Source of the DNA: Actinomycetota bacterium
GTDB lineage: Bacteria > Actinomycetota > Acidimicrobiia > IMCC26256 > JAENVU01
Length of the DNA: 58,553 nucleotides
Assembly (NCBI GenBank): GCA_016870395.1
Contig: VGBT01000015.1
Span: 1-58,553, forward strand
Reading direction: 5' to 3'
Under the pieces are notes generated by a model. The model made no database searches. It had not been told where the DNA came from and saw only the letters and a list, made by a program, of their open reading frames with translations. The translations under genes and the position numbers were made by a program. This document shows positions 7,782-18,819 of the stretch, in pieces. Position 1 is the first letter of the stretch; every line of letters starts with the position of its first letter.

Positions 7782-9182
7782 TCAGCCGCGCGAGCGGTAG
7801 GTGGCCTTGGGGCCGACGGCGTCCTTGTTGAGCCGCTTGGAGAGGTGCAGTCCCTCGAGCACGAACTCCACCGCAGAGGCAACGGCCGCCGGGCTCTCGC
7901 CGACCTCGAGGTCGGACAGCGCCTCACGCAGGCCGTCGACCGACCCAAGCATGTCGGAGTACTGCGCCGCGGGGAGGTCCTCACCCGTGTGCACGACCCG
8001 GCCGTCGTCGAACGCGTGGACGAGGGGGCCCAGCCGCTCGGGGCGCACCCGCGACCGGAACACCTCGAGCACGCTCGCCTTAACGATCCGATCGAGCACC
8101 TGACCCTCGCGGCCGTCGTCGATCGTCTCGATCTCGACCTTGCCCGACGTGGACGCGACGAGCGCGTCGAGGTCGCTCACGCGCGGCACGACCTCGGGGT
8201 CGCCGTTGCGCAGTGCGCGACGCATCGCGTTCGCAACAAGGGTCTCGTAGTTCGCGACCGACAGGCGCACGGAGACCCCCGAGCGCTGGTTGACGTGCGG
8301 GGAGCGCCGGGCCTGCTGACTGATCTCGGCGACGATCTCGGTCATATACGGCGGCACGTGCACGGCGAGCCCGTCGGCGACGAGCGGGCGAGCCTCCTGC
8401 TCGATGACGTCCATCTCCGTATCGACGTCGAGCGGGTAGTGCGTGCGGATCTGGCTGCCGAAGCGGTCCTTCAGCGGCGTGATGATCCGGCCACGGTTCG
8501 TGTAGTCCTCCGGATTCGCCGACGCGACGAGCATCACGTCGAGCGGGAGGCGGATCTTGTAGCCCCGGATCTGGACGTCGCGCTCCTCGAGCACGTTGAG
8601 CAGACCGACCTGGATCCGCTCGGAGAGGTCGGGGAGCTCGTTCATCGCGAAGATCCCCCGGTTCGTGCGCGGCACGAGCCCGTAGTGGATCGTCAGCTCG
8701 TCGGAAAGGTACCGGCCCTCGGCCACCTTGATCGGGTCGACCTCCCCGATCAGGTCGGCGATCGACGTGTCGGGAGTCGCCAGCTTCTCGCCAAAGCGCC
8801 GGTCGCGGTGGACCCATTCGATCGGGGTGTCGTCGCCGCGCTCGGCCACCAGCAGGCGCGCGTGGTGCGAGACCGGGTGGTACGGGTCGTCATTGATCTC
8901 CGAGCCCTCGACGATCGGCATCCACTCGTCGAGCAGGCCGGTGAGCGAGCGGATCATCCGGGTCTTCGCCTGGCCGCGCTCCCCCAGGAAGATCACGTCG
9001 TGACCCGCGAGGAGCGCGTTCTCGAGCTGCGGGAGCACGGTCTCCTCGTAACCCAGGACCCCTTCGACCAAAGGCAACCCGGCAGCCACGTTCGCGATCG
9101 CGTTCGCGCGCACCTCGTCCTTCACGGGACGCGACTCCCAGCCGCTCGCTCGCAGGTCACCAAGGGTCGCGGGACGGCTCAT
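7782..9182 (-). CDS. MoxR / Mg-chelatase subunit I-like AAA+ ATPase
   Basis: A 466-residue AAA+ protein. The P-loop is GERGQAKT (residues 67-74), the Walker B/sensor region reads GIFAMNELPDL with Asn where most ATPases have Asp, and VASANPEDYTNRGRIITPLKDRF contains sensor 1 and the arginine-finger loop. This matches the magnesium-chelatase-like group that works with VWA proteins such as the one at 3524-5521. The ATPase probably remodels a target complex held by the VWA partner's metal site. The ATG at 9182 is preceded 7 bases upstream by a TACCAT -10 box. It is divergent from the GH2 gene. Confidence 0.88.
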   Translation of the reverse strand: MSRPATLGDLRASGWESRPVKDEVRANAIANVAAGLPLVEGVLGYEETVLPQLENALLAGHDVIFLGERGQAKTRMIRSLTGLLDEWMPIVEGSEINDDPYHPVSHHARLLVAERGDDTPIEWVHRDRRFGEKLATPDTSIADLIGEVDPIKVAEGRYLSDELTIHYGLVPRTNRGIFAMNELPDLSERIQVGLLNVLEERDVQIRGYKIRLPLDVMLVASANPEDYTNRGRIITPLKDRFGSQIRTHYPLDVDTEMDVIEQEARPLVADGLAVHVPPYMTEIVAEISQQARRSPHVNQRSGVSVRLSVANYETLVANAMRRALRNGDPEVVPRVSDLDALVASTSGKVEIETIDDGREGQVLDRIVKASVLEVFRSRVRPERLGPLVHAFDDGRVVHTGEDLPAAQYSDMLGSVDGLREALSDLEVGESPAAVASAVEFVLEGLHLSKRLNKDAVGPKATYRSRG

Positions 9183-9189
9183 GGCTGCG

Positions 9190-9232
9190 ATGGTATCGCC
9201 CGGAGACGTTGCGCGATCTGCGTCGCTAACCT
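9190..9232. promoter_or_regulatory. Divergent leaderless promoters for MoxR and GH2 genes
   Basis: The 56-base gap holds a minus-strand TACCAT (9190-9195), 7 bases before the MoxR ATG, and a plus-strand TAACCT (9227-9232), 6 bases before the GH2 GTG. Both spacings predict transcription starting at the start codon. -35 boxes are not clear. Confidence 0.55.
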
Positions 9233-9238
9233 CGCCGA

Positions 9239-11380
9239 GTGGCCGGACCCGGTACGACCGTCGACCTCTCGGGAACCTGGCACGCACACATCGAGGAAGG
9301 TGACCTCGCCCGCCGGTTCACCGAGCCCGGCTTCGACGACGCCGCGTGGCCGGAGGTCTCGGTCCCGGGCCACTGGCGCGCTCAGGAGCCCTTCACCAAC
9401 ACCGACGGCCCGATCCTGTACCGCCGCGACCTCACGGCCCCGTCGGAGACGCCGGGCGCCCGCCGGTTCCTGACTCTCGAAGGCGTCTTCTACTACGGCG
9501 ACGTCTGGCTGGACGGTGCGTACCTCGGCACCACCGAGGGCTACTTCTTCCCCCACACCTTCGAGGTCACCGAGGTGCTCCGACGCGCGCCCGGCGCCGC
9601 GCACGCGCTCGCCGTCGAGGTCGCGAACCCGCCGCAGCACGACCGTTCACGCAAGCGGACGATCACCGGCGTGTTCTCGCACTGGGACAACCTCGATCCC
9701 GACTGGAACCCCGGTGGCATCTGGCGACCGGTGCGGCTGGCGGAGACGGGCCCGGTTCGCATCAAGTGGCTTCGCGTCCTCTGCAGCGAGGCCTCGGAAT
9801 CGCGCGGGCGTCTCCTTCTCGACATCACCCTCGATCCCGGCGAAGACCCCGCTCCGGTCCCCCTCGGCGCGCGGCTCGTGACCCGGGTGACCGGTCCCGA
9901 CGGCCAGACGTTGCTCGAGGCCGAGCGTGACCTGATGCTCGCCGGAGGCGACAACCTCCTCACCTGGACGCTCGACGTCGACCGCCCGCCGCGATGGTGG
10001 CCGTGGCGCCTCGGCGAGCAGCCCCGCGTCGGCGTAGAGGTGCGCGTGGAGGTCGGCGGCGCGCCTAGCGACCACCGGAGCCTCACCACCGCGTTTCGCG
10101 AGGTTCGCATGCACGACTGGAACCTGTCGGTCAACGGCGAGCACCTCTTCGCGATGGGCTCGAACCAGGGGCCCACCAAGATGGCGCTGGGCGACGCGAC
10201 CGACGCCGACTTCGAACGTGACGTCCGGCTCGCGATCGAAGCCAACCTCGACCTTTTGCGCGTCCACGCGCACGTGAGCCGGCGAGAGTTGTACGACGCG
10301 GCCGACGCGGCGGGCCTCCTGCTCTGGCAGGACTTCCCGCTCCAATGGGGCTACGCACGTGGGACGCGTCGACAGGCGGTTCGCCAAGCCCGCGAGATGG
10401 TCGACCTGCTCGGTCACCATCCCAGCGTGGCGCTCTGGTGCTCCCATAACGAGCCACTGGCGATCGATCTGCCGACGGGCGCCCGGCCGCGCCTGCGCGA
10501 CGCCGGCCGGATCGGGATCTCCATGTTCCTGCCGTCATGGAACAAGGACGTGCTCGACCGCTCCGTTACGCACGCGATCTCGAAGGGCGACCCCACGCGA
10601 CCGGTGGACGCACATTCCGGCGTACTACCCGGAATCGCGACCCTCGGCACCGATGCGCACTTCTACTTCGGCTGGTATCACGGCCACATGGACGGCCTGG
10701 CTCCGGCGCTGCGAGCGGTCCCGCGGCTCGCGAAGTTCGTCACCGAGTTCGGCGCTCAGGCCGTGCCCCGGTCGGCGGCCTTCATGGAGCCCGAGCGCTG
10801 GCCCGACCTCGACTGGGACCGGCTCTTCCACACCCACGCGTGCCAGAAGCTCTACTTCGACCGTCACGTGCCACCCGGGCTCTTCGACACCTTCGCGGCA
10901 TGGCGCGACGCGACCCAGAGCTACCAGGCCGCGCTGATCCAGCTGCAGGTCGAGGATCTGCGCCGCCTCAAGGGTGGCCCGGCCGGAGGCTTCTGCCACT
11001 TCTGCTTCGCCGACTGCCACCCGGCCGTCACCTGGTCCGTGCTCGACCACGAGCGCGTCCCGAAGGCGGGCTTCGCCGCGCTGCGCGACGCGTGCCGCAC
11101 CGTGCTGCCGATGCTCGAACCGCGGCGCGGCTTGCTCCACGTCGCGAGCGAGCTGCGCGAGCCCCTCACCGATGCCGTCGTGGAGACGAACCTCGACGGC
11201 GACGTCCGCCGGTTCGTCGGCGACGTCCTCGCGGACTCGGTGGTGCACCTCGGCCAGGTGCACCTCGACCGCCGCACCGCGTCGGTCACCCTGACCCTGA
11301 GCCATCCCGCGGTCGGAACCGTCACCAACCAGTACGACACCGTACTGGAGTGGCTCCGGATCGTGAACGACGAGCACTGA
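9239..11380 (+). CDS. Glycoside hydrolase family 2 (beta-mannosidase/galactosidase-like)
   Basis: A 713-residue GH2 protein: an N-terminal jelly-roll sugar-binding domain (about 1-170, with DLSGTWHAHI and PGHWRAQEPF), an immunoglobulin-like domain (about 180-300), and a TIM barrel. The acid/base is E405 in WCSHNEP and the nucleophile is E503 in VTEFGAQ. The Trp-rich region and FPLQWGY lean toward beta-mannosidase-like members. No signal peptide is visible, so it is probably cytoplasmic. GTG start, leaderless promoter. Together with GH1 and the xylose genes it suggests glycan use. Confidence 0.85.
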   Translation: MAGPGTTVDLSGTWHAHIEEGDLARRFTEPGFDDAAWPEVSVPGHWRAQEPFTNTDGPILYRRDLTAPSETPGARRFLTLEGVFYYGDVWLDGAYLGTTEGYFFPHTFEVTEVLRRAPGAAHALAVEVANPPQHDRSRKRTITGVFSHWDNLDPDWNPGGIWRPVRLAETGPVRIKWLRVLCSEASESRGRLLLDITLDPGEDPAPVPLGARLVTRVTGPDGQTLLEAERDLMLAGGDNLLTWTLDVDRPPRWWPWRLGEQPRVGVEVRVEVGGAPSDHRSLTTAFREVRMHDWNLSVNGEHLFAMGSNQGPTKMALGDATDADFERDVRLAIEANLDLLRVHAHVSRRELYDAADAAGLLLWQDFPLQWGYARGTRRQAVRQAREMVDLLGHHPSVALWCSHNEPLAIDLPTGARPRLRDAGRIGISMFLPSWNKDVLDRSVTHAISKGDPTRPVDAHSGVLPGIATLGTDAHFYFGWYHGHMDGLAPALRAVPRLAKFVTEFGAQAVPRSAAFMEPERWPDLDWDRLFHTHACQKLYFDRHVPPGLFDTFAAWRDATQSYQAALIQLQVEDLRRLKGGPAGGFCHFCFADCHPAVTWSVLDHERVPKAGFAALRDACRTVLPMLEPRRGLLHVASELREPLTDAVVETNLDGDVRRFVGDVLADSVVHLGQVHLDRRTASVTLTLSHPAVGTVTNQYDTVLEWLRIVNDEH

Positions 11381-11384
11381 GAAC

Positions 11385-11390
11385 TAGGTT
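11385..11390 (+). promoter_or_regulatory. Probable -10 box of the sdh operon
   Basis: TAGGTT begins 4 bases after the GH2 stop and would give a leader of about 30 bases before the sdhC ATG. That leader contains purine-rich ribosome-site sequence (GAGGGGAGAG and GAGGCGGGG). Confidence 0.4.
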
Positions 11391-11428
11391 TCCGCCGGAT
11401 TCCGCCCGAGGGGAGAGACGAGGCGGGG

Positions 11429-12217
11429 ATGACTCACACCCAAGAAGTCTCGACGGCCGATCACCGCGGTGGCGCCGACGACGCCGATCGCCTGGCGCGC
11501 TACACCGGCCCGCCGATCCCGGTACGCAGGCCTCGCCACCCGGTGCTGCGGTTCTGGTCGACCGCGGTCGGCAAGAAGTGGGTCATGGCCCTGAGCGGTC
11601 TGGCGCTGCTCGGCTTCGTGCTCGCCCACATGGTCGGCAACCTCAAGCTCTACCTCGGCGAATCGCATTTCAACGAGTACGCCGAGTGGCTGCGCGACCT
11701 GGGCGAGCCGGCACTCCCGCGCACCGTGCTGCTCTGGGGGATGCGACTCGGCCTGATCGCCGCGTTCGGGCTCCACATCGTCGCCGCGGCCCAGCTCACC
11801 CGGATCAACCACAAGGCGCGCCCGGTGCAGTACCAGTCACACCGCGACTACGTGGCCGCCAACTTCGCGTCACGCACCATGCGGTGGACCGGTGTGATCG
11901 TCGCGCTGTTCGTCCTGTTCCACCTCGCCGACCTCACCTGGGGCAACGCCAACCCCGACTTCGTGCCCGGCGACCCCTACGACAATGTGATCGCGAGCTT
12001 CCAGCGCGTCCCGGTGGCGATCATCTACATCGTCGCCAACCTGGCGCTCGCGTTCCACATCTTCCACGGCGCGTGGAGCATGTTCCAAAGCCTGGGCTGG
12101 AACAACCCGAGGTGGAACGCGGTTCGGCGCTACTTCGCGGCCACCTTCGCCGCGGTGATCGCGATCGGCAACATCTCGATGCCCCTCCTCGTGGTCACGG
12201 GAGTAGTGACGAAGTGA
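11429..12217 (+). CDS. sdhC: Succinate dehydrogenase cytochrome b subunit (b558 type)
   Basis: A 262-residue membrane protein with about five transmembrane helices (roughly 55-72, 103-122, 150-170, 192-212 and 235-255). It has the family's start of the membrane region ([21 protein letters not shown]) and heme-ligand histidines in [21 protein letters not shown] and FHIFHGAW. It anchors SdhA and SdhB to the membrane and passes electrons through heme b to menaquinone. The fused single anchor replaces separate SdhC and SdhD. A 45-residue hydrophilic N-terminal extension precedes the first helix. It is the first gene of sdhC-A-B. Confidence 0.93.
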   Translation: MTHTQEVSTADHRGGADDADRLARYTGPPIPVRRPRHPVLRFWSTAVGKKWVMALSGLALLGFVLAHMVGNLKLYLGESHFNEYAEWLRDLGEPALPRTVLLWGMRLGLIAAFGLHIVAAAQLTRINHKARPVQYQSHRDYVAANFASRTMRWTGVIVALFVLFHLADLTWGNANPDFVPGDPYDNVIASFQRVPVAIIYIVANLALAFHIFHGAWSMFQSLGWNNPRWNAVRRYFAATFAAVIAIGNISMPLLVVTGVVTK

Positions 12218-12225
12218 GCCGCGAC

Positions 12226-12275
12226 ATGAATCGTTCGACACACACCGCGAACGCGGTCATCATCGAGGCCGTCAA

Positions 12276-12279
<4 letters not shown>
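12226..12279 (+). CDS. Possible 17-codon leader ORF coupled to sdhA
   Basis: ATG at 12226 opens a 17-residue frame, [17 protein letters not shown], whose TGA overlaps the sdhA GTG start as GTGA. It begins 8 bases after the sdhC stop. No peptide family is recognised. The exact 4-base overlap suggests translational coupling that delivers ribosomes to sdhA, which otherwise lacks an evident ribosome site. It could also be chance. Confidence 0.3.
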
Positions 12280-14195
<1,916 letters not shown>

Positions 14196-14207
14196 CGAGG
14201 ACGAATC

Positions 14208-14972
14208 GTGGACCTGAACCTCAAGGTGTGGCGCCAGGCCGGCCCCGATGCCCCGGGACGCTTCGAGACCTACGCGATGCGCGGCGTGAGCGAGGACATG
14301 AGCTTCCTCGAGCTCTTCGACGTGCTCAACGAGCAGCTCGAAGGGCGCGGCGAGGAGCCGGTCGCGTTCGACCACGACTGTCGCGAAGGGATCTGCGGGT
14401 CGTGCGCCATGATGATCGGCGGTCGGGCCCACGGGCCGGAGACCGGCACCGCCACCTGCCAGCTCCACCTGCGCAAGCTCGTCGACGGCGACACCATCGC
14501 GGTCGAGCCCTGGCGAGCGGCCGGCTTCCCGATAATCAAGGATCTCGCTGTCGACCGGGCCGCCTTCGACCGGATCGTGGAAGCCGGGGGCTACATCACC
14601 GCGCCCACGGGCTCGGCACGCGACGCCAACGAGATCCTCGTGCCGAAGGAGGCCGCCGACGCGGCGATGGACGCCGCGGCCTGCATCGGCTGCGGGGCGT
14701 GCGTCGCCGCGTGCCCGAACGGGGCGGCGCAGCTGTTCACCGCGGCCAAGTACTCGCACCTGTCGCTACTCCCCCAGGGCCAGCCCGAGCGCTACACGCG
14801 CGTGGTGGCGCTGGTGGAGGAGACGGAGCGCTGGTTCGGCTCCTGCACGAACCACGGGGAGTGCGAGAAGGCTTGCCCGAAGGAGATCTCGATCGACTTC
14901 ATCGCGCTGCTGAACCGCGACTACGTGAAGGCCCAGCTCAAGAACCGAGCGCTCACCGGCCAGAAGCGTTGA
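14208..14972 (+). CDS. sdhB: Succinate dehydrogenase iron-sulfur subunit
   Basis: A 254-residue protein. The [2Fe-2S] ligands are C58, C63, C66 and C84 (DHDCREGICGSC ... TATC). The [4Fe-4S]/[3Fe-4S] ligands lie in CIGCGACVAACPNG, SCTNHGEC and ACPKEIS. It carries electrons from FAD to the quinone site. GTG start with GAGGA upstream. Its last 20 bases overlap the 3' end of the convergent membrane gene at 14953. Confidence 0.95.
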   Translation: MDLNLKVWRQAGPDAPGRFETYAMRGVSEDMSFLELFDVLNEQLEGRGEEPVAFDHDCREGICGSCAMMIGGRAHGPETGTATCQLHLRKLVDGDTIAVEPWRAAGFPIIKDLAVDRAAFDRIVEAGGYITAPTGSARDANEILVPKEAADAAMDAAACIGCGACVAACPNGAAQLFTAAKYSHLSLLPQGQPERYTRVVALVEETERWFGSCTNHGECEKACPKEISIDFIALLNRDYVKAQLKNRALTGQKR

Positions 14973-15474
14973 CCAGGTACCTCGCCAGGCGGGTCATCAC
15001 CAGGTAGGCGACGACCACCCCGACCCCCACGAGCGCGAGGAAGGGCACGCCCGCGAGCGCACGGCCGTCGAGCTCCGCGGCGAGCCCGCCGCCCTCGCCC
15101 CGGACGACACCGACGGCGGCCACGATCGCCACCACATCGACAAGCAGGTGCACGACGCTCGGCGGCGTGTCGGCCCGACCGAAACACCCACACGAGCCGA
15201 TCGGTGCGCCACGCACCATGGCGACGACCACGAAGACGCCGAACATCCCGTAGGAAACCGCGACCAGCGCGGCGATCCAGCTCAGAGCGGTCACGGCGGC
15301 GGTCGCGCCGAGCAGCGCTTCCGCGCCGCCGCCGAATCGCATTGTCGAGGGCGCCACGTGCACACCCAGGCGGTCGAGCGCACCGACGGTCATCGTCGGG
15401 TCGGCGAGCTTGGCGACGCCGGCCACGCACAGCAGGCCGCACGCGACGAGGAACGGGTACGCCCAGGCGCCCAT
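14953..15474 (-). CDS. MauE/DoxX-like membrane protein
   Basis: A 173-residue protein with four or five hydrophobic segments and the motif GSCGCFGR between helices 3 and 4, typical of the MauE (methylamine utilisation) branch of DoxX-like proteins. Those proteins are thought to help disulfide or redox maturation of exported proteins. GACGATG gives two possible starts: ATG at 15474 (used here) or TTG at 15480. Its 3' end overlaps sdhB by 20 bases in convergent orientation. No redox partner lies next to it. Confidence 0.7.
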   Translation of the reverse strand: MGAWAYPFLVACGLLCVAGVAKLADPTMTVGALDRLGVHVAPSTMRFGGGAEALLGATAAVTALSWIAALVAVSYGMFGVFVVVAMVRGAPIGSCGCFGRADTPPSVVHLLVDVVAIVAAVGVVRGEGGGLAAELDGRALAGVPFLALVGVGVVVAYLVMTRLARYLVNASGR

Positions 15475-15588
15475 CGTCAACCGAGCGCGTCGAGCGAGGC
15501 CATGTCGACGACGCTACCCGCCGTCGACAACAGGAGCGCTTGACGATCGCATCCGCAGGACCCACGAGCATCGAGACCTTCGAGTGCG

Positions 15589-15594
15589 TAGGCT
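15589..15594 (+). promoter_or_regulatory. Leaderless -10 box of the VOC gene
   Basis: TAGGCT ends 8 bases before the ATG at 15603. It supports that start over the longer upstream open frame. Confidence 0.5.
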
Positions 15595-15602
15595 CGCTCC
15601 CG

Positions 15603-15971
15603 ATGAGCAGCGTCGGACACCTCGGCGAGATCGTTATCGACGTGAGCGCCCCCGACGTCGACCACCTCGTCGGGTTCTGGTGCTCGCTGCTCGGTGTCAC
15701 CGTCGACGCTCGTGACGCCGAGTGGATCGACCTGACGCCACAACACCCCGATGCACCGCATCTCTCGTTCCAGGTGGTGCCCGAGCCCAAGGCGGTGAAG
15801 AACCGCGTGCACCTCGACGTCTACGTCGACGAGCTGGGCCGCGCCACCGAGGCCGCTGAGGCGCTCGGTGCCACGCTGCTCGGTGACGCGGTACAGGAAG
15901 AGGACTCGCGCTTCCAGGTGCTCGCCGACCCCGCGGGCAACGAGGTGTGCCTCGTCGAGTGGTCGACCTGA
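15603..15971 (+). CDS. VOC (glyoxalase/bleomycin-resistance) family protein
   Basis: A 122-residue protein with one vicinal-oxygen-chelate domain pair: VGHLGEIVIDVSAPD at the start, FWCSLLGV, then KNRVHLDVYVDELGRA and FQVLADPAGNEVCLVEW at the end. The HLDVYV and NEVCLVEW parts match the common metal-ligand strands (His and Glu). Its reaction is unknown. The TGA overlaps the ATG of the next gene by one base, so the two are translated together. Confidence 0.85.
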   Translation: MSSVGHLGEIVIDVSAPDVDHLVGFWCSLLGVTVDARDAEWIDLTPQHPDAPHLSFQVVPEPKAVKNRVHLDVYVDELGRATEAAEALGATLLGDAVQEEDSRFQVLADPAGNEVCLVEWST

Positions 15972-16477
15972 TGCAGCGCCACGCGTACTCCCTCGTCGTC
16001 GACGCGCCACCACGCGAGGTGTGGGAGCTGTTCTGGTACCGGGCGCACGATCGGCCGCAGGCCAAGATCGGCTCGATCGAGATCCTGCACCCCGGCGACG
16101 CGATCGGTGAGGGGCTCGTGCGCCACTGCACGTTCCAGGTGCCGAAGGTCCTCCTCTCGGGTGGCGTCGGCCAGTCGTGGGAGTGGTTGACCGACGTTCG
16201 GCCGTACGCGTCGTGGCAGTACGACGCGGTCGGCAAGCCACTGTGGTCGCGTGCCCACGGCGAGACCCGGCTGGAGGACCTCGGCGACGGGCGCACTTGC
16301 ATCCATTTCTCGGAGACCTACGAGTGCTTCAACCCGTGGATGCGCCGGCTCGGCCTCGAGCGCTGGGTCCACCGTCGGATCTCGAAGGACAACGACACGA
16401 TCCTCGCCGCGCTCGAGGGCGGCCTGCGCTGGCACCGCAAGCGCCGGGCCCGCGAGGTGGGAACCGCGAGCGCCTGA
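15971..16477 (+). CDS. SRPBCC-like protein
   Basis: A 168-residue protein with START-like features: HAYSLVVDAPPREVWELFW at the start, GDAIGEGLVRHCTFQVP, SWEWLTDVRPYASWQYDAVG and a basic C-terminus (WHRKRRARE). Likely a small-molecule or lipid-binding protein. It overlaps the VOC stop by one base and forms a two-gene unit with it. Confidence 0.65.
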   Translation: MQRHAYSLVVDAPPREVWELFWYRAHDRPQAKIGSIEILHPGDAIGEGLVRHCTFQVPKVLLSGGVGQSWEWLTDVRPYASWQYDAVGKPLWSRAHGETRLEDLGDGRTCIHFSETYECFNPWMRRLGLERWVHRRISKDNDTILAALEGGLRWHRKRRAREVGTASA

Positions 16478-16500
16478 TCCACCGTCCAACCTGGGTGCGC

Positions 16501-17421
16501 ATGCTCCGAACGATCGCCCTGGGCCCCGCGCTGCTTGCCGTCGTGCTCGCGGTCGTCGCCGCCGGGTGCGACCACGGGACCGGTCGATCGACGACCTCCT
16601 CGACCACTCGCGCTTGCGGCATCGGGCATCCGACCGGCGTGCGCGACCTGGTCGTGCGGGTGGCGTCCGGCGGCGGCCTGGTGCGTCCGGAGACCGGCCT
16701 GGGCGAGGTCCCCGAGCTGTCGGTCTACGGCGACGGCCGCGCGATCGTGACCGGACCGGTCATCGAGATCTACCCGCCGCCCGCGTTGCCCAACCTCCTG
16801 GAGTCGTCGCTCACCGAGGCCGAGCTCCAGGCGCTGCTGCACCCCGCCGACGCCGGGCTGCTAGACCGCGAGGTCGACACCGGTCGGCCGGGCGTCACCG
16901 ACCAGCCCGTCACCACGATCACGGTTGATGCCGACGGCGAGGAGCACGTCACCGAGGTGTACGCGCTGGGCTTCGACGGACCCGGCTTCACCGAACAGCA
17001 GCAGGAAGCCCGGGAGCGGATCAACGCGTTCGTTGCGAAGGCACACGAGATCGCGAACGGGCTCGGCGTCGCGGACCCGGACACGGGCAGCACGAGCCGG
17101 CCCTACGCACTTGAGACGCTCGCGGTCTTCACCGCAGGATTCGAGCGAGCCGCGCCCAACGGCGCGTGCCCGCCTGAGACGCTTTGCGCGACCCAGCCAG
17201 TGTTCTTCGAGTGGCCGCTCGAGGACCTCGCGACGGCGGGGGTCGCGATCGACGTCCCCGGGTACCGGTGCGTGGTCGTCGCCGGGGGCGACGCGCCGAC
17301 CGTGCTCGGCGCGGCCCGGAGCGCCAACGCCCTCACCCCCTGGACCTCGGGCGGGGTTTCCTATGCGCTGGTGTTCCGGCCGCTGTTGCCCGACGAGTCG
17401 AGCTGCGCGGAGGTCGCGTAG
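16501..17421 (+). CDS. Predicted lipoprotein of unknown function
   Basis: A 306-residue protein with a lipobox (AVVAAGC, Cys23) followed by a Ser/Thr linker. The mature domain begins VRDLVVRVASGGGL and carries PELSVYGDGRAIV, a pattern seen in actinobacterial secreted proteins that report a property per position. Four Cys late in the protein (NGACPPETLC, YRCVVV, SSCAEVA) could form disulfides. No recognised catalytic motif. Its last 61 bases overlap the end of the convergent xylulokinase gene, an unusually long overlap. Confidence 0.65.
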   Translation: MLRTIALGPALLAVVLAVVAAGCDHGTGRSTTSSTTRACGIGHPTGVRDLVVRVASGGGLVRPETGLGEVPELSVYGDGRAIVTGPVIEIYPPPALPNLLESSLTEAELQALLHPADAGLLDREVDTGRPGVTDQPVTTITVDADGEEHVTEVYALGFDGPGFTEQQQEARERINAFVAKAHEIANGLGVADPDTGSTSRPYALETLAVFTAGFERAAPNGACPPETLCATQPVFFEWPLEDLATAGVAIDVPGYRCVVVAGGDAPTVLGAARSANALTPWTSGGVSYALVFRPLLPDESSCAEVA

Positions 17422-18785
17422 GCGGCGCGCACCGCGGCCACGTCCACTCCGAGGTCCGGCTCGACCGTCTCGCCGGCGGCGAGCCCCCAGGCTTCCTGCA
17501 CCTCGGCGATCGCGGCCCCCGACGTGCGCGCCGCGGCCTGCACGCACGCGCCGCACGCGACGAGCTCGTCCTCGGCCGGGACGGTCACCACGCGCCGGGT
17601 GAGATCGGCGAGCACTCGCCGGTAGGCCGCGCTGTGCTTGCCCCCGCCGACGAGGAACAGCCGCCCGCCGTCGACATCGACACCGGCCGCGCGCAGCGCG
17701 TCGAGGCCATCGAGCAGGCCGCACACCACACCCTCCAACGCAGCCCGCGCCACCTGCTCGCGGCTCACGTCGGAGCGGAGGCCGACGAGAGTACCGGTCG
17801 CGTCGGGCCGGTCCGGTGTGCGCTCGCCGTCGAGGTACGGCACGAGCGTGACGCCGCCCGCACCCGGCGGGGCCGCGAGCGCGAGCGCGTCGAGTCCCGG
17901 GAGGTCGACACCGAGGAGCCGCGCGAACGCGTCGGTGACCTTCGTCGCGTTGAGCGTGCACACCAGCGGCAGGTAACGGCCGGTCGCGTCGGCGAAGCCC
18001 GCCACCGCGCCACCCGCGTCGGCGGTCGGTCTGTTGTGCACCGCGAAGACCGTCCCGGAGGTGCCCAGCGAGACGACCACGTCACCCGGACGGAGCCCGA
18101 GCCCGAGCGCGGCTGCCATGTTGTCGCCGGTGCCGGTCGCCTCGGTCGGACCGAGGACGGGCGGCAGCGCGGCGGACCAGTCGCGATCGCCCTCGACGAT
18201 CGCGAGCAGATCGTCGCGGTACTCACCCGACGCGGGCGACCAGTAGCCCGTGCCCGACGCGTCGCCGCGGTCGGTGGCGAGCTCGCCGGTGTACCGCCAC
18301 GCGAGCCAGTCGTGCGGGAGCATCACCCGATCGAGGCGCGCCCAGGCCTCGGGCTCCGACCGGTGGAGCCACGACAGCTTGGTGATCGTGAACGCGGCGA
18401 CCGGCACCGAGCCGCACGCCTCGGCCCACGCGGCCGCGCCCCCGTCGAGCCGGCCGAGCAGCCAGGGCGTGTCAGGCGCAGACTCGGTATCGTTCCAGAG
18501 CTTGGCCGGCCGGATCACCTCGCCCGCCGCGTCGACGACCACCATCCCGTGCTGCTGCGCGGCGAACGACGCCGCGGCCGGGTCAAGGCCCAGCTCGAGA
18601 GCTCCGGCACGGTCGCGCGCGACCTCGAACGCCGACCACCAGGCCTCCGGGTCCTGCTCGGAGCGTGGCGGCGTGGTGGCCGGGTGCGGCGCGCTCCCGC
18701 GGGCGACGAGCGCACCCGTGTCGGCGTCGCGCACCTCCACCTTCGTCGACTGCGTCGACGCGTCCACCCCCAGGACGAGCGCCAC
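17361..18785 (-). CDS. xylB: Xylulokinase (FGGY carbohydrate kinase)
   Basis: A 474-residue FGGY kinase. The N-terminal phosphate loop is LGVDASTQSTK, the substrate/Mg loop FAAQQHGMVVVD, PHDWLAWRYTG follows, and the C-terminal ATP loop is SLGTSGTVFA with LVGGGKHSAAYRRVLAD. It phosphorylates D-xylulose to xylulose 5-phosphate after xylose isomerase. GTG start, GGCGGTGAG upstream. It lies 102 bases downstream of xylA in the same direction; a hairpin occupies that gap. The C-terminus overlaps the convergent lipoprotein gene by 61 bases. Confidence 0.9.
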   Translation of the reverse strand: MALVLGVDASTQSTKVEVRDADTGALVARGSAPHPATTPPRSEQDPEAWWSAFEVARDRAGALELGLDPAAASFAAQQHGMVVVDAAGEVIRPAKLWNDTESAPDTPWLLGRLDGGAAAWAEACGSVPVAAFTITKLSWLHRSEPEAWARLDRVMLPHDWLAWRYTGELATDRGDASGTGYWSPASGEYRDDLLAIVEGDRDWSAALPPVLGPTEATGTGDNMAAALGLGLRPGDVVVSLGTSGTVFAVHNRPTADAGGAVAGFADATGRYLPLVCTLNATKVTDAFARLLGVDLPGLDALALAAPPGAGGVTLVPYLDGERTPDRPDATGTLVGLRSDVSREQVARAALEGVVCGLLDGLDALRAAGVDVDGGRLFLVGGGKHSAAYRRVLADLTRRVVTVPAEDELVACGACVQAAARTSGAAIAEVQEAWGLAAGETVEPDLGVDVAAVRAAYATSAQLDSSGNSGRNTSA

Positions 18786-18819
18786 CTCACCGCCTCCCCG
18801 GGTCCGCCACCAAGACCTC

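Noticed and set aside
14953-14972. Error in sdhB or MauE 3' end
   Set aside because: The 20-base convergent overlap leaves both C-termini plausible and is common in compact genomes.
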